Notes: generated from the sequence alone by a model not told the origin. Numbered from the stretch's first letter, positions 25,601 through 34,421 are shown. The stretch: 64,000 nucleotides of DNA from Verrucomicrobiota bacterium (GCA_023428905.1 JAEYWP010000013.1:1-64000), one strand, 5' to 3'. Made by a program: numbers and translations.

Positions 25601-27412
25601 TCACGGCAGATTCTGAATCAGGGCCTCTGGGATTCCCTCCGTCCACTTCTCCAAAGGCTGCGCATTGACTGGAGGCAGTTCGACGTGGATCTGCTTCACC
25701 TCGCTGAGGCGAATGATGTGAAAGGCATCGATTTGAACTTCGTCCAAAATGGTTAACTCGAATTCAGGTGCAATTTCTTGAAGGTAAGTCGGGACATGGG
25801 TCTGTGTTACCGGCGACATGGCCATGCGCTGAACGACATACACCTTGGAATAGGTGCGAGCACGGAGGTGAAAACCGATCTGTGCGGCCCGCGCATTTGC
25901 CTGTTGAAGCGTCATGGCCGCTTCCCGGTGCAAAAGGGCAGGCATGAGATGGCTCGTCAGCCACAATGCCCGCTCGCCGCTGCGCTCTTCGACGAATCTC
26001 AGCCGGTGAATACCCTCGCGGCTGCCAGATGTGGTATGAAACGCATCCGCGCGGGCGCTCCGGGAGATCCCCGGCAACATCCCGACGAGCGAAAGGCCGA
26101 ACACCACACACCACCCGCGTTTTCGAATTCCGAAATCTGCGAGCAGCGCGATCGCCCCGATCAGCATTAAGAGGAGGAGCGGAAAGACCAGCCGAGTGGC
26201 GACGTAATCGTCGAGCTGCCCCCAGTAATAGCAGAGGAGGAGGAAGAAATTCAGGACAATAAAGCCACCAAACCAACCGGTCACCGCCAGTAGGGTCTGT
26301 GTTTCCGGCGACCGAGCGGCCCGTCTGCGGAGGAGAAGGGGCAGCGCGATCAAGGCAGGGACACCAAGCAGCGTGAGCAGAAGTGAGTTCTGCCCGGCCG
26401 TGGAGGTGTCGAGAAAATACGCCATCGCATGACCCACGTTGTCGGGAAGATTCGAGAGAGCGAAGGGTGGTCGGTCCTGCCCCTGTAGTTGCCAAAGATC
26501 CTCCCGCACCTTGAAGACTTTCATCTGGAGTGGAACCAGCAGGAGCAAGAGAGGCGCGCATAGGGTGGCGACGGATAGCTGGACGTTGCGAGTTCGCCAC
26601 CAGGTCCAAAGCACCAAAAGGCCGGTCGCGGGGACGAACAGAACCGATTCATAACGAATCTGGGCCAGCAAGACAGTTGAGAGCAGGAGGAAGTCCAACC
26701 TCACCATGCATTCGGGTTTTCGGACATAGGCCGCAGCCGCGACCATCACGACGAGAATGAAAAGTATGTTGAGCAGATCAAACCCGCCGCCGGTCGCGCT
26801 TTCGGAAAAGAGCGGTACGCCAGCCACCAAGGCAACGGCGACCAGACCACCCCAGAGTCGCGCCAATTGGTGCCCGGCCCACGCCACCATACTCAAGAAG
26901 AGGAATGAGATGACGGCATTCAGGAAAAACACGTTTCCAGGCCTGTATCCCGTCAGGTCATGCATAACCGACTGCAGGAAAGGGAAGAACAGGGGACGTT
27001 TATCCACTGCATTAAACAGTTCTATCAGGTATCCGGATACATTATGCATCATGGCCGGCGCAAACGCCTCCCGGCGTAGATGCATGTTCATGCCGGTGGC
27101 CGCCAACACGAGTTCGTCATTGTATACTTTGAAGACGATCGGGCTGTGCAGCAGGGAGAGGGCTCCCGCAATCAGCACCGCGGCGGTCAGCCAGGTATGG
27201 TCTCGCGTCCACTGCCATCCCGGAAGTCGAGTGCGCCAGAGGTTAACCAGCGTCACCACCCACCAAACAAACGTGCCCAAGATCACCCAGTATCCAAATT
27301 GTCCGACCAGCCTTACCGCCGTTTCTGGGGTGAACGAAAAGAATCCGAGCACCACTGAGAGCAGGGCAATGAGCAAGAAGAGGACGGAGCGTGGGGTAAG
27401 CAGTGCTCTCAT
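25601..27412 (-). CDS. Large polytopic membrane protein, GT-C-like (ArnT/PMT family type)
   Basis: Probable membrane glycosyltransferase, 603 aa, with ten to twelve helices in residues 1-450 and a soluble C-terminal domain (about 460-603). The first large external loop has FKVYNDELVLAATGMNMHLR; an acidic pair (here DE) at this place is the catalytic feature of GT-C enzymes using lipid-phosphate sugars. RPLFFPFLQSVMHDLTGYRP and LAQIRYESVLFVPATGLLVL also match the general layout of PMT_2 proteins. Assignment is by topology, so a different role is possible. It is separated from the aminotransferase by 154 bp and from the ligase by 31 bp, so it may be transcribed with the latter. Confidence 0.7.
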   Translation of the reverse strand: MRALLTPRSVLFLLIALLSVVLGFFSFTPETAVRLVGQFGYWVILGTFVWWVVTLVNLWRTRLPGWQWTRDHTWLTAAVLIAGALSLLHSPIVFKVYNDELVLAATGMNMHLRREAFAPAMMHNVSGYLIELFNAVDKRPLFFPFLQSVMHDLTGYRPGNVFFLNAVISFLFLSMVAWAGHQLARLWGGLVAVALVAGVPLFSESATGGGFDLLNILFILVVMVAAAAYVRKPECMVRLDFLLLSTVLLAQIRYESVLFVPATGLLVLWTWWRTRNVQLSVATLCAPLLLLLVPLQMKVFKVREDLWQLQGQDRPPFALSNLPDNVGHAMAYFLDTSTAGQNSLLLTLLGVPALIALPLLLRRRAARSPETQTLLAVTGWFGGFIVLNFFLLLCYYWGQLDDYVATRLVFPLLLLMLIGAIALLADFGIRKRGWCVVFGLSLVGMLPGISRSARADAFHTTSGSREGIHRLRFVEERSGERALWLTSHLMPALLHREAAMTLQQANARAAQIGFHLRARTYSKVYVVQRMAMSPVTQTHVPTYLQEIAPEFELTILDEVQIDAFHIIRLSEVKQIHVELPPVNAQPLEKWTEGIPEALIQNLP

Positions 27413-27443
27413 AGATTGCAGGATGGATCGCTGGCTTTTTCTG

Positions 27444-29825
27444 TCAGAGACTTGTCGCTGGAGCCTCCTGAGGTGCCAATTTCAAAAGCAATGGGTCGGG
27501 TAGCCATCCGTCACGTGGCAGCTCTGGCGCAACCAGACACTCTGCGAGAACACTCCGCGACGTCGCAGGCACATCGGCGACCCAGGCGAGGTACGGGAGC
27601 CGCATCCGCACTCCGTGGCCGGCTCTCGACGCATGATACCTGACCAGCGGCGGGAGATCATCCGCGCGGACCTCAACTAGCGAGCGCAGCTGCCGCTCGG
27701 GCGTGCCCTGAGCGAGGAATGCAATGGCGCGACGGGGCAAGTTCGCATTCAAGGCGTCAGGTGCAGTCTGAAGTACCCATCGTTGCACCATGCTGCCGCA
27801 ATAAAAGGGATCTCCTGCAGCCTGTTCCATCCGGGCGCGCACGGCGCCAAGCCCTTCCGGAGCGGGTGCGTCCGCGGTGATGGCCCAGCGTGCCCATCCC
27901 TGTAAACGCAGCGCCTCGTCCGAAGGCCACACGTTGCCCCAAAGGTGTTCCGTCCGAAGCACGGCAAGGAGCGTTCCCAGCCGCTGAAGCACACGACTAC
28001 GTAAGGGCAATAGCGGAGCGTGGGCCCACTGGCCTTCGAAAAGAAATCGCGGCGAAACGATGCACTCCATGGCGAGCTTTTCCACTGCACCGTCTTCGTC
28101 GCCCACCGCGCTGGCCGCCAACGCCCTACCAAGCCAGGCCCCTGGGCGATTAGGCGTGATGGCAAGAACACGGCGGAAATGTGTATCCGCGGCACGAGGG
28201 TTCTCACCCAATTCAAGCCAGCCCAGGTTTAGGTGTGCTGCCTCCAAGCTGCTGCCAAGGGCCAATGCTCGCTCGAAGCAGCCGATCGCGCGACGATTTA
28301 GCACCTCGCGGGCTGGCGCCTCTCCTTCCGCCCTCCCTCGCGCAGCAGCATCGAGGCCCGCAAGCACCCATAGCGCGCTATCGTGCGGCGTGCAGCCCAA
28401 AGCGTCCTCGACCCTTCCGCTTGCCAGCGCTCGACGAGCACCCACCCAGGGTACGGCGGCAAAGGTCTGCAAGAGAGCGACGACAGCAAAAACAAGCGCC
28501 GCCACCCACCGCTTGATGGAGAGGGACGTGGTCAATGCAGGCTGCAGCGTGGACCCCATGAGCAGCCCACAGCCCACCCCCACCCCCGCGCTGATGAGTG
28601 GTAAATCCAGTTGAAAATCCGTGAGCGCGAATACCGCATACCCCGTTAACGAGAGAGCAGCAGGATAGTCGACGCCTAACGGCCCAGGTCGGCGAACCAG
28701 CCGCACGATCGAAATGCTTGTGACAAGAGTCAGTCCGGCCATTGCGGCCAGGGCCAGAACTCCACCCTCGGCCCACAGCTGCATCGGCGTCGAGTGCAGC
28801 TGGAGCATGTTACCAGGTCCATAGTCTCCGAGCCGACGGTACTTTTCATAGACGAGTGGAACAGCGCCTGCACCCCAGCCAGAAAACGGACGAGCCAGTC
28901 CCATGGCTGCTCCTACTTTGAGAAAAGTAATCCGCTCCAGATTGCTGAGGTTGGGTGCCGCGGGAGGTGGGGCGGGTATGATCAATGCCCGCATCCGGCT
29001 CTGGCTAAAAACCGCCGCCACACCCACCGCAACCAGGACTCCTCCCACAATCAGGGCGGCCTTCCGCTGAGACGGTGGGACCCGCACAATGGCGATCAGC
29101 ACTGCGGTCGCCAACATCGCTCCAATACCGAGATACCCACCACGACTCCCTCCCGTGATGAACATCAGCAACACAGCCAAGAAAGAAGCCGCCCAGCCAA
29201 CCCGCCGCCAGCCTTGGCAGGAATAGGCCTGCCAACCTGCGTACGGTAATAATAGGAGTGCAGCACCCGCGGTGTAGTTAACGTGCCCCAGGGGTTCGCT
29301 GTTTCGATGGTGAAAAAACAGGGCCAACACCGACTTTACAGAGTCCGGTTCCGCCGCAGCGTAACGGACGTGAATGTCGGAAAGATGCAGCACCAAGGAT
29401 ACAATGGAAATCACAAGCGCCGCGGTGGCGACGTACCGCACGATCTGCGCGGTGCCGTTAGGAACCTGGCGGCTGAGTACCGCGGTATACAGGGCGACCG
29501 CGGGAAGGAAGAGAGGGCTCCATCCCCATACACCGAGCTGAGAGCGCACCGGACTCAGCACATGCGAGAGTACGATCCAACCACACCAGAAGACCCACGC
29601 CGCAACCCATGCTCTGGAAGGCAGAAAGCCCTGCCGCGCGACCGACCAAGCTGCGGCTGCGGGCATGCCAACCGCGATCCCCGCCCAAACGATGCACCAT
29701 GGCCACACGAGGCTGGCGGCTGCGCTCTGCGGTAAAAGTGACAGAGCCAAAACACCGACCGCGACGACCAACCCCGCGTAGTACGCAAGGGAGGGAGGAC
29801 GTCGCTCAAAGGGCTCACCGGACAT
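27444..29825 (-). CDS. O-antigen ligase/oligosaccharyltransferase-like membrane protein with TPR
   Basis: Wzy_C family protein, 793 aa, paralogue of the protein at 14459-16576. Helices fill about residues 10-480. The ligase block has HRNSEPLGHVNYTAGAALLL, FITGGSRGGYLGIGA and FSGWGAGAVPLVYEKYRR with LQLHSTPMQLWAEGG. A TPR-like segment follows (SSLEAAHLNLGWLELGENP, ITPNRPGAWLGRALAASAVG) and a C-terminal domain closes with DGWLPDPLLLKL. It is the next gene after a pilin on the same strand, though a terminator intervenes. A ligase beside a pilin recalls TfpO/PglL-type pilin glycosylation; glycan ligation to another acceptor is equally possible. The ATG at 29825 begins just before the first helix. 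Confidence 0.85.
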   Translation of the reverse strand: MSGEPFERRPPSLAYYAGLVVAVGVLALSLLPQSAAASLVWPWCIVWAGIAVGMPAAAAWSVARQGFLPSRAWVAAWVFWCGWIVLSHVLSPVRSQLGVWGWSPLFLPAVALYTAVLSRQVPNGTAQIVRYVATAALVISIVSLVLHLSDIHVRYAAAEPDSVKSVLALFFHHRNSEPLGHVNYTAGAALLLLPYAGWQAYSCQGWRRVGWAASFLAVLLMFITGGSRGGYLGIGAMLATAVLIAIVRVPPSQRKAALIVGGVLVAVGVAAVFSQSRMRALIIPAPPPAAPNLSNLERITFLKVGAAMGLARPFSGWGAGAVPLVYEKYRRLGDYGPGNMLQLHSTPMQLWAEGGVLALAAMAGLTLVTSISIVRLVRRPGPLGVDYPAALSLTGYAVFALTDFQLDLPLISAGVGVGCGLLMGSTLQPALTTSLSIKRWVAALVFAVVALLQTFAAVPWVGARRALASGRVEDALGCTPHDSALWVLAGLDAAARGRAEGEAPAREVLNRRAIGCFERALALGSSLEAAHLNLGWLELGENPRAADTHFRRVLAITPNRPGAWLGRALAASAVGDEDGAVEKLAMECIVSPRFLFEGQWAHAPLLPLRSRVLQRLGTLLAVLRTEHLWGNVWPSDEALRLQGWARWAITADAPAPEGLGAVRARMEQAAGDPFYCGSMVQRWVLQTAPDALNANLPRRAIAFLAQGTPERQLRSLVEVRADDLPPLVRYHASRAGHGVRMRLPYLAWVADVPATSRSVLAECLVAPELPRDGWLPDPLLLKLAPQEAPATSL

Positions 29826-29831
29826 AAGAAC

Positions 29832-29860
29832 AAAAAAAAAGGCCGCCCGGGTGGGCGGCC
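29832..29860 (-). terminator. Rho-independent terminator after the pilin gene
   Basis: On the minus strand GGCCGCCC pairs with GGGCGGCC, followed at once by a run of nine T. It lies 19 bp after the pilin stop and just before the ligase start, so it should separate the strongly expressed pilin from the ligase. Confidence 0.9.
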
Positions 29861-29879
29861 AGAAAGATCCAGAAGCCAA

Positions 29880-30299
29880 TTACGGCTGATAGAGCTGGCC
29901 TTCGGAGTTGAACACCACGGCGTCGCCAAGGCCACCGGTACCCGTGAAACCGCCCTTAACCAGTGGGTGCCCAATGGAGAAGGTGCCATCAGCATCAATG
30001 GTGGTGGAATATTTGTACTTCGTACCCAGCTGCTTCACGTACGGCTCGAGCTGACCGGTGACTTTGCCGCTGTCGCTGTTGTATGCGACCGTCACCTGCG
30101 TGACGCTGTTCTCCATCATGTACTGCTGGGCGGCAGCACCGATCTGGCGGGCGTCGTTGATCAGAGCGCCACGACGGGAGTTCTGGCGGACCTTCTGGAA
30201 AGCGGGAATCGCCATCGCGGCCAGGAGGCCGATGATGACAACCACGATCATGATTTCGACAAGGGTGAAGCCCTTGGTGGAACGGTTCAGCGTTTTCAT
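29880..30299 (-). CDS. Type IV pilin / type II secretion pseudopilin (class III signal)
   Basis: Prepilin, 139 aa. The short basic leader MKTLNRSTKG is cut before Phe by prepilin peptidase: KGFTLVEIMIVVVIIGLLAA is a textbook processing and N-methylation site with Glu+5. The N-terminal helix continues to about residue 50 (IPAFQKVRQNSRRGALINDA), followed by a small globular head with GFTGTGGLGDAVVFNSEG. The length matches small verrucomicrobial pilins and GspG-like pseudopilins; sequence does not separate them. No other pilus or secretion genes are near, so assembly proteins are encoded elsewhere. A strong terminator follows. Confidence 0.92.
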   Translation of the reverse strand: MKTLNRSTKGFTLVEIMIVVVIIGLLAAMAIPAFQKVRQNSRRGALINDARQIGAAAQQYMMENSVTQVTVAYNSDSGKVTGQLEPYVKQLGTKYKYSTTIDADGTFSIGHPLVKGGFTGTGGLGDAVVFNSEGQLYQP

Positions 30300-30518
30300 A
30301 GGATAGCTAATAACGAATGATATGAGAATGCTCGGGGTGAGCGTTGCGTCCAGAATCGTACCCGGCCGCCGTTTCACAAGGCCGAACCCGGTCAAGGATT
30401 CGTCAAAAGCAAACAGCTATCCCTTCCAAATGAGGAACATCCCCTAGAAATTGCAGGTTGAACTCCACGGTCGCAGGCACCTGAACTGCTCCAAAACGAA
30501 TCCCTCCTATCGCACGTC
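30300..30518. other. Divergent intergenic region
   Basis: 219 bp separating the pilin and DUF481 genes; it must hold both promoters. I could not fix convincing -35/-10 pairs. No repeat family copy is present. Confidence 0.4.
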
Positions 30519-31559
30519 TTGATCTTCGCACCTCCTCCCCCCTCGTCTTCCGCCTTCCGTCTCGTTCTTTCGTTATTCCTTCTCTGCACGGGGATTAACC
30601 TTTTCGGAGTCGAGCTCCATTTCCGCAACGGAGACCGCCTTTCCGGCGTGTTGGTGGGTCGTGAAAACGGCCACATCCTGTTCCGCTCCGCCGTCTTGGG
30701 TGAAATCAGGGTCGACGCACGCGAAGCCGTGGTGGTCGAAAAACCGGATACGCCGGTGGAAAGCCTGGCCGGCCTCCCCCCCGCCGAAACCATGGCGCCT
30801 CCGGCTCCGGTGGCCCGCGTTTTTTCCGCCAAGGCCAGCAATTCCGTGAAACCGCCCGACAGCCCGTGGAAAGGCAAACTGGAGTTCGGCTTCCAGCAGC
30901 AGAGCGGACGCAGCGACACCACCCAGCTCTCGATCCGCGGCGACGCCGAAAAGAAAGCCGGCGATGACACCCTGCGCCTCGAGGCCCGCGCCCTCTACAG
31001 CGAACAATACGAGGCCACGACCTCCGATCGCTACGACGCCCTCTTCCGCTGGCGGCACGAATTGTCGCCCAAGATCTTCGGCCAGCTCCAGTCCAGCTAC
31101 ACCAAGGACCGGGTGAAGCGGATCGACCACAACGTCGAACAAAACGTGGGTGTCGGTTACCGCGTCCTCCAGCGCGAACGCCACCAGGGCAGCGTCGGCG
31201 TCGGCGCCACCGCCCAGTACCGCGATGCCGACGGCGTCGAAAGCGGCATGACCTACCTCGGCGAGGTCTTCCAGGACTACGTGTACAAGCTGAACGGACG
31301 CCTCACCTTCACCCAGGGCGGCAGCATCGTGTATTCACCGGATGAACGCACCCGCTATGCCGTGAGCGGCTCCACCGTCTATCCGATGGACGAGGGCGCC
31401 ACCAACTACCGCCTGCGCTTCAACGCCGCCCTCCAGGGCAATGTGACGGAGAAGGTCTCGCTGAACCTGCGCTTCGAATACGAGTTCGACAACGCGATCC
31501 TCGACCCGAAGGCCAAAACCGACCAGCGCATCACCACCTCGGTCGGGTACGGCTTCTGA
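30519..31559 (+). CDS. DUF481 outer-membrane protein (YdiY-like)
   Basis: Predicted outer-membrane beta-barrel of the DUF481 family, function unknown. A signal peptide occupies about residues 10-30 (FRLVLSLFLLCTGINLFG). A short periplasmic module follows: VELHFRNGDRLSGVLVGREN with VLGEIRVDAREAVVV, resembling an SH3/LSm-like ruler that precedes many DUF481 barrels. The barrel (about 115-346) shows alternating strands such as GKLEFGFQQQSGRSDTTQLS and ends TTSVGYGF with a terminal Phe as expected for BAM substrates. The start is a TTG at 30519; no ATG or GTG fits ahead of the signal peptide. The gene is single, with an inverted repeat after it. Confidence 0.85.
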   Translation: MIFAPPPPSSSAFRLVLSLFLLCTGINLFGVELHFRNGDRLSGVLVGRENGHILFRSAVLGEIRVDAREAVVVEKPDTPVESLAGLPPAETMAPPAPVARVFSAKASNSVKPPDSPWKGKLEFGFQQQSGRSDTTQLSIRGDAEKKAGDDTLRLEARALYSEQYEATTSDRYDALFRWRHELSPKIFGQLQSSYTKDRVKRIDHNVEQNVGVGYRVLQRERHQGSVGVGATAQYRDADGVESGMTYLGEVFQDYVYKLNGRLTFTQGGSIVYSPDERTRYAVSGSTVYPMDEGATNYRLRFNAALQGNVTEKVSLNLRFEYEFDNAILDPKAKTDQRITTSVGYGF

Positions 31560-31568
31560 CCGGCCGTC

Positions 31569-31608
31569 GAGGGCGACTCGCGGTGCGGCGGCGCGTGCCG
31601 ACGCCCTC
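31569..31608. terminator. Possible bidirectional hairpin between convergent genes
   Basis: GAGGGCG (31569-31575) pairs with CGCCCTC (31602-31608) across a GC-rich loop that can fold further. It lies between the DUF481 stop and the convergent methyltransferase/glycosyltransferase stop. There is no T-tract, so this is a weak call. Confidence 0.3.
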
Positions 31609-33028
31609 AGCGCCACCGCACGTGGAAAAGCCCGAAGGCGGTCATCTTCAGCAGCAGCCATCCGTGGCTGAAGCGGGAGATGTTGGTCTCCCCGTAGGTG
31701 CGGTCCTTGTACCGTACGGGGACGTCCCGGATGCGGAGCCGCAGGAGGGCGGCTCCAAACAGCAGGTTAAAATCGCCGAAGGGATCAAAGTCGCCGAGTT
31801 CGCGGATCCGCACCTTCAGGCGTTCGTAATCCGAGCGCAGCAGCATCTTGGTCCCGCAGAGGCTGTCCTTCACCGGCTGGCCCAGCACATAGGTCAGGGC
31901 GAGGGCGAAGAACTTGTTGCCGAAAAAGTTCAGCAGGCGCATCGCGTTCTGGTCCATCGGATACACCAGCCGGCTCCCGTTGGCGAATTCGGCGGCGCCG
32001 GTCGTGATCACCTCGAAGAATTTCGGGAGGTCCTCGGGCGGGGCGGTGAGGTCCGCGTCCTGGATCACCAGCACCTCCCCGGTCGCAGCCTCAAAACCGG
32101 TGCGGACGGCGTCCCATTTCCCGCGACCGGGCTGTTTCAACGCCTTCACCAGATGCGGGCCCGAATAGGACGCCACCTCGCGCTGGATCGTCTCCCAGGT
32201 GTCGTCCTTGCTGTTGCCCTCGACAAAAATCACCTCCGTGCCGGCGCCGAGGACGGGGATGCGGTCCAGGGCGGCGCGGATGTTGCCCGCCTCGTTGCGT
32301 GCCGGGACGATCACCGAGCAGCGCATCTGCCGGGGCAGCGCCACCGGGAGCTTCGGGCGCGCGACCACGGTCTGGGTCATGCCGAAGGCGCGAAACCCCG
32401 GGAGCTTCACCAGAAATCGATTCAGGAGGGAGCTGATGAGCGGAACGTGGAACGGGCAGAGCTGGACGGTGCCCGTCTCAATCACTTCCCAGCCGGAGAG
32501 CTCCAGCAGTCCGATTAAGTCGGATACACTCAGCCAATTACTCGGAGGCTGCGGATTCACCAGACCAATCCTCTGCGCGAAACGTAGCGGTCCGAGCCAG
32601 ACATGGTTCAAGGTGGTGATCAGCAATCGCGTGCGCGGGTGAGCCGATTGCTGGAGCAAGCCGAGCGTGCGCTGAATATCGGTCAGGTACCCCGCGATAT
32701 AGTTCAGCAGGATGTAATCATAGGCTTCCGGCAGTGGCTTGTCCTCGTAGGGGTGTAGCACGAATTCAAGTTCAGGCCGTGCGGCATGACGAAAGCACGT
32801 GGCCTCGTAGAGCCGTTCACTGGTCTCCAGCCCCTTGCCTTGGGACGGTTGCACCGCGCGCAAAAGGTCGCCGTGGCGACAACCGATTTCGAGCACCCGC
32901 TTACCTGGCTCCACCCGATCCGTGAACCAACGGGTCAGCTGGCGGTGGAACGCACGCTGGACGGGACGATGGTCTGGGCGCCCGGCAATCGAGTCGAAAT
33001 ACGAACGTGCATCGCTGGGGCGGGGCAT
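31607..33028 (-). CDS. Methyltransferase–family 2 glycosyltransferase fusion
   Basis: Two-domain protein of 473 aa. The N-terminal domain (about residues 1-225) is a class I SAM methyltransferase: KRVLEIGCRHGDLLRAV is motif I (E.G...G), and YDYILLNYIAGYLTDIQ is the motif II/III region. The C-terminal domain (about 232-473) is a DPM1-like GT2 enzyme: CSVIVPARNEAGNIRAAL, VIFVEGNSKDDTW, EVLVIQDADLTAPPEDL (DxD), FANGSRLVYPMD, DSLCGTKMLLRSDYERL and YGETNISRFSHGWLLLKM. Such GT2 enzymes usually transfer sugar to a lipid phosphate. The start ATG at 33028 lies divergent to another methyltransferase. The product may be a lipid-linked sugar feeding the GT-C-like proteins. Confidence 0.88.
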   Translation of the reverse strand: MPRPSDARSYFDSIAGRPDHRPVQRAFHRQLTRWFTDRVEPGKRVLEIGCRHGDLLRAVQPSQGKGLETSERLYEATCFRHAARPELEFVLHPYEDKPLPEAYDYILLNYIAGYLTDIQRTLGLLQQSAHPRTRLLITTLNHVWLGPLRFAQRIGLVNPQPPSNWLSVSDLIGLLELSGWEVIETGTVQLCPFHVPLISSLLNRFLVKLPGFRAFGMTQTVVARPKLPVALPRQMRCSVIVPARNEAGNIRAALDRIPVLGAGTEVIFVEGNSKDDTWETIQREVASYSGPHLVKALKQPGRGKWDAVRTGFEAATGEVLVIQDADLTAPPEDLPKFFEVITTGAAEFANGSRLVYPMDQNAMRLLNFFGNKFFALALTYVLGQPVKDSLCGTKMLLRSDYERLKVRIRELGDFDPFGDFNLLFGAALLRLRIRDVPVRYKDRTYGETNISRFSHGWLLLKMTAFGLFHVRWR

Positions 33029-33127
33029 AGGCTAGATTTGTGTGACACTCGGCCTGTCCCACGCAAACTGTGTTTTGCCGCGCAGCCCACGACGTCGCCT
33101 CTGGCTCGACCTTCACATTCCCCTTAC

Positions 33128-33886
33128 ATGGCCACCCAGCCCGTACCGCCACTTGAGCAGCACAATCGCGAGATCGCGTTGAACCGAGCGTACTGGGATC
33201 GAAAGCCGCTACTCCGAGACGTTTATCATCACTTCTATCTGGCGATCGCAGACGCGTTAGGCACGAAAGACGGAGACGGGGTGCTGGAGATGGGCTCCGG
33301 CATCGGTGCCATCAAGGCGGTTTTGCCGAAATGCCAAACCTCTGACATTTTTCCGAACCCTTGGCTGGACCGGGTCGAAAGCGCCTATGCCATCAACTGC
33401 GGCGATGGTGCCCTCAGCGGGCTCGTACTCTTCGATGTCTGGCATCACCTTGAGTATCCCACGGTGGCCCTGCGGGAGTTCTCCCGAGCCCTTCGCCCCG
33501 GGGGCAGAGTGGTACTCTTCGAGCCGGCGATGGGCGCCTTGGGTCGCTTGGTCTACGGGGCGTTCCATCATGAGCCCTTGGGGCTAAGGAAAGAGATCGA
33601 CTGGACCGTCCCGGAGGATAAGCCGCCGTTGCGATATTATGCGGCACAGGGAAATGCGTGGCGGATGTTCTTTCACCGCGCAATGCCATCGCACACCGCC
33701 ACGCCCCTGACCTTGAGGGACGTCCGCACGTATTCGGCCCTAAGTTACGTGGCGTCCGGAGGGTTCAGCAAACCGCAGCTGTACCCCCGCGCCCTGCTTC
33801 CATTCATGCGCGGGATCGAACACTTGCTGGATAGCGCCCCGCGGCTGTTCGCCACCCGACTCCTCGTGGTATTGGAACGGGTCTGA
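33128..33886 (+). CDS. Class I SAM-dependent methyltransferase
   Basis: 252 aa methyltransferase of the Methyltransf_11 type. Residues 25-60 resemble the opening of glycan-associated methyltransferases (NREIALNRAYWDRKPLL). Motif I is VLEMGSGIGAIKAVLP, followed by LVLFDVWHHLEYPTVALREF (the D-hxHH post-motif) and ALRPGGRVVLFEPAMG. The C-terminal half is less conserved. The ATG at 33128 matches the expected domain boundary; upstream in-frame sequence lies antisense to the divergent fusion gene. Substrate unknown. Confidence 0.85.
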   Translation: MATQPVPPLEQHNREIALNRAYWDRKPLLRDVYHHFYLAIADALGTKDGDGVLEMGSGIGAIKAVLPKCQTSDIFPNPWLDRVESAYAINCGDGALSGLVLFDVWHHLEYPTVALREFSRALRPGGRVVLFEPAMGALGRLVYGAFHHEPLGLRKEIDWTVPEDKPPLRYYAAQGNAWRMFFHRAMPSHTATPLTLRDVRTYSALSYVASGGFSKPQLYPRALLPFMRGIEHLLDSAPRLFATRLLVVLERV

Positions 33887-33903
33887 GGCTCCCAGGGGAG
33901 CGC

Positions 33904-34413
33904 TTACTCCACCACGGGCTTTTTCTTCGCGGCCGGCTTCTTCGGGGCGGCAGGCTTCTTTTTCGCCGCCGGAGCAGCCTTGGTCGGCGCTTTTGGCTTC
34001 GGAGTGGCGGACGCGGCCATCTTCGCCTTCGGCTTGGGGGCGGCGACGATCTCCTCGACGGCGACGTTTTCAGCGTCCTTCCAAAGGTTCTCCAGCGCGT
34101 ATTTGGTCCGGTTGTCGGGCGTCATCACGTGGATCATGACGTCGAACGCGTCGATCACGACCCAGCCGCTTTCCTGTGAGGTATCCATCCCGACGATATG
34201 CACCTTGGCGCCGTCAAGCACCTTCTCGAGCTCGATGCGGAGGGCGCGCAGGTGCGGGTCGGAGGTGCCGGTGGCGAGCACCAGGTAGTCGGTGATCGAG
34301 GACTGCTCGGAAACCCTCAGCACCCGGATGTCCGCCGCCTTTTTGTCGTCCAGCGCTCGGCAGATCGGCGAGAGAATGGGCGGGAACGTCGCTTGCTTGG
34401 GTCGGGTTTTCAT
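33904..34413 (-). CDS. rsfS: Ribosomal silencing factor RsfS with Lys/Ala/Pro-rich tail
   Basis: RsfS/YbeB/Iojap binds ribosomal protein L14 and blocks subunit joining when nutrients fall. The core (about residues 10-115) shows ALDDKKAADIRVLRVSEQSS, ITDYLVLATGTSDPHLRAL, SGWVVIDAFDVMIHVM and YALENLWKDAENV, the last being the usual C-terminal end of RsfS. Here the protein continues for about 50 residues of Lys-Pro-Ala repeats (KKKPAAPKKPAAKKKPVVE), making 169 aa compared with about 105-120 normally. Such tails resemble H1-like nucleic-acid-binding segments. The ATG at 34413 is 8 nt after nadD, the standard rsfS partner. Confidence 0.93.
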   Translation of the reverse strand: MKTRPKQATFPPILSPICRALDDKKAADIRVLRVSEQSSITDYLVLATGTSDPHLRALRIELEKVLDGAKVHIVGMDTSQESGWVVIDAFDVMIHVMTPDNRTKYALENLWKDAENVAVEEIVAAPKPKAKMAASATPKPKAPTKAAPAAKKKPAAPKKPAAKKKPVVE

Positions 34414-34421
34414 CCTGTGCA

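Noticed and set aside
33888..33901. Hairpin between convergent genes as a terminator
   Set aside because: GCTCC/GGAGC has a 5-bp stem at best with a 4-base loop and no T-tract on either strand, so it is too weak to call.
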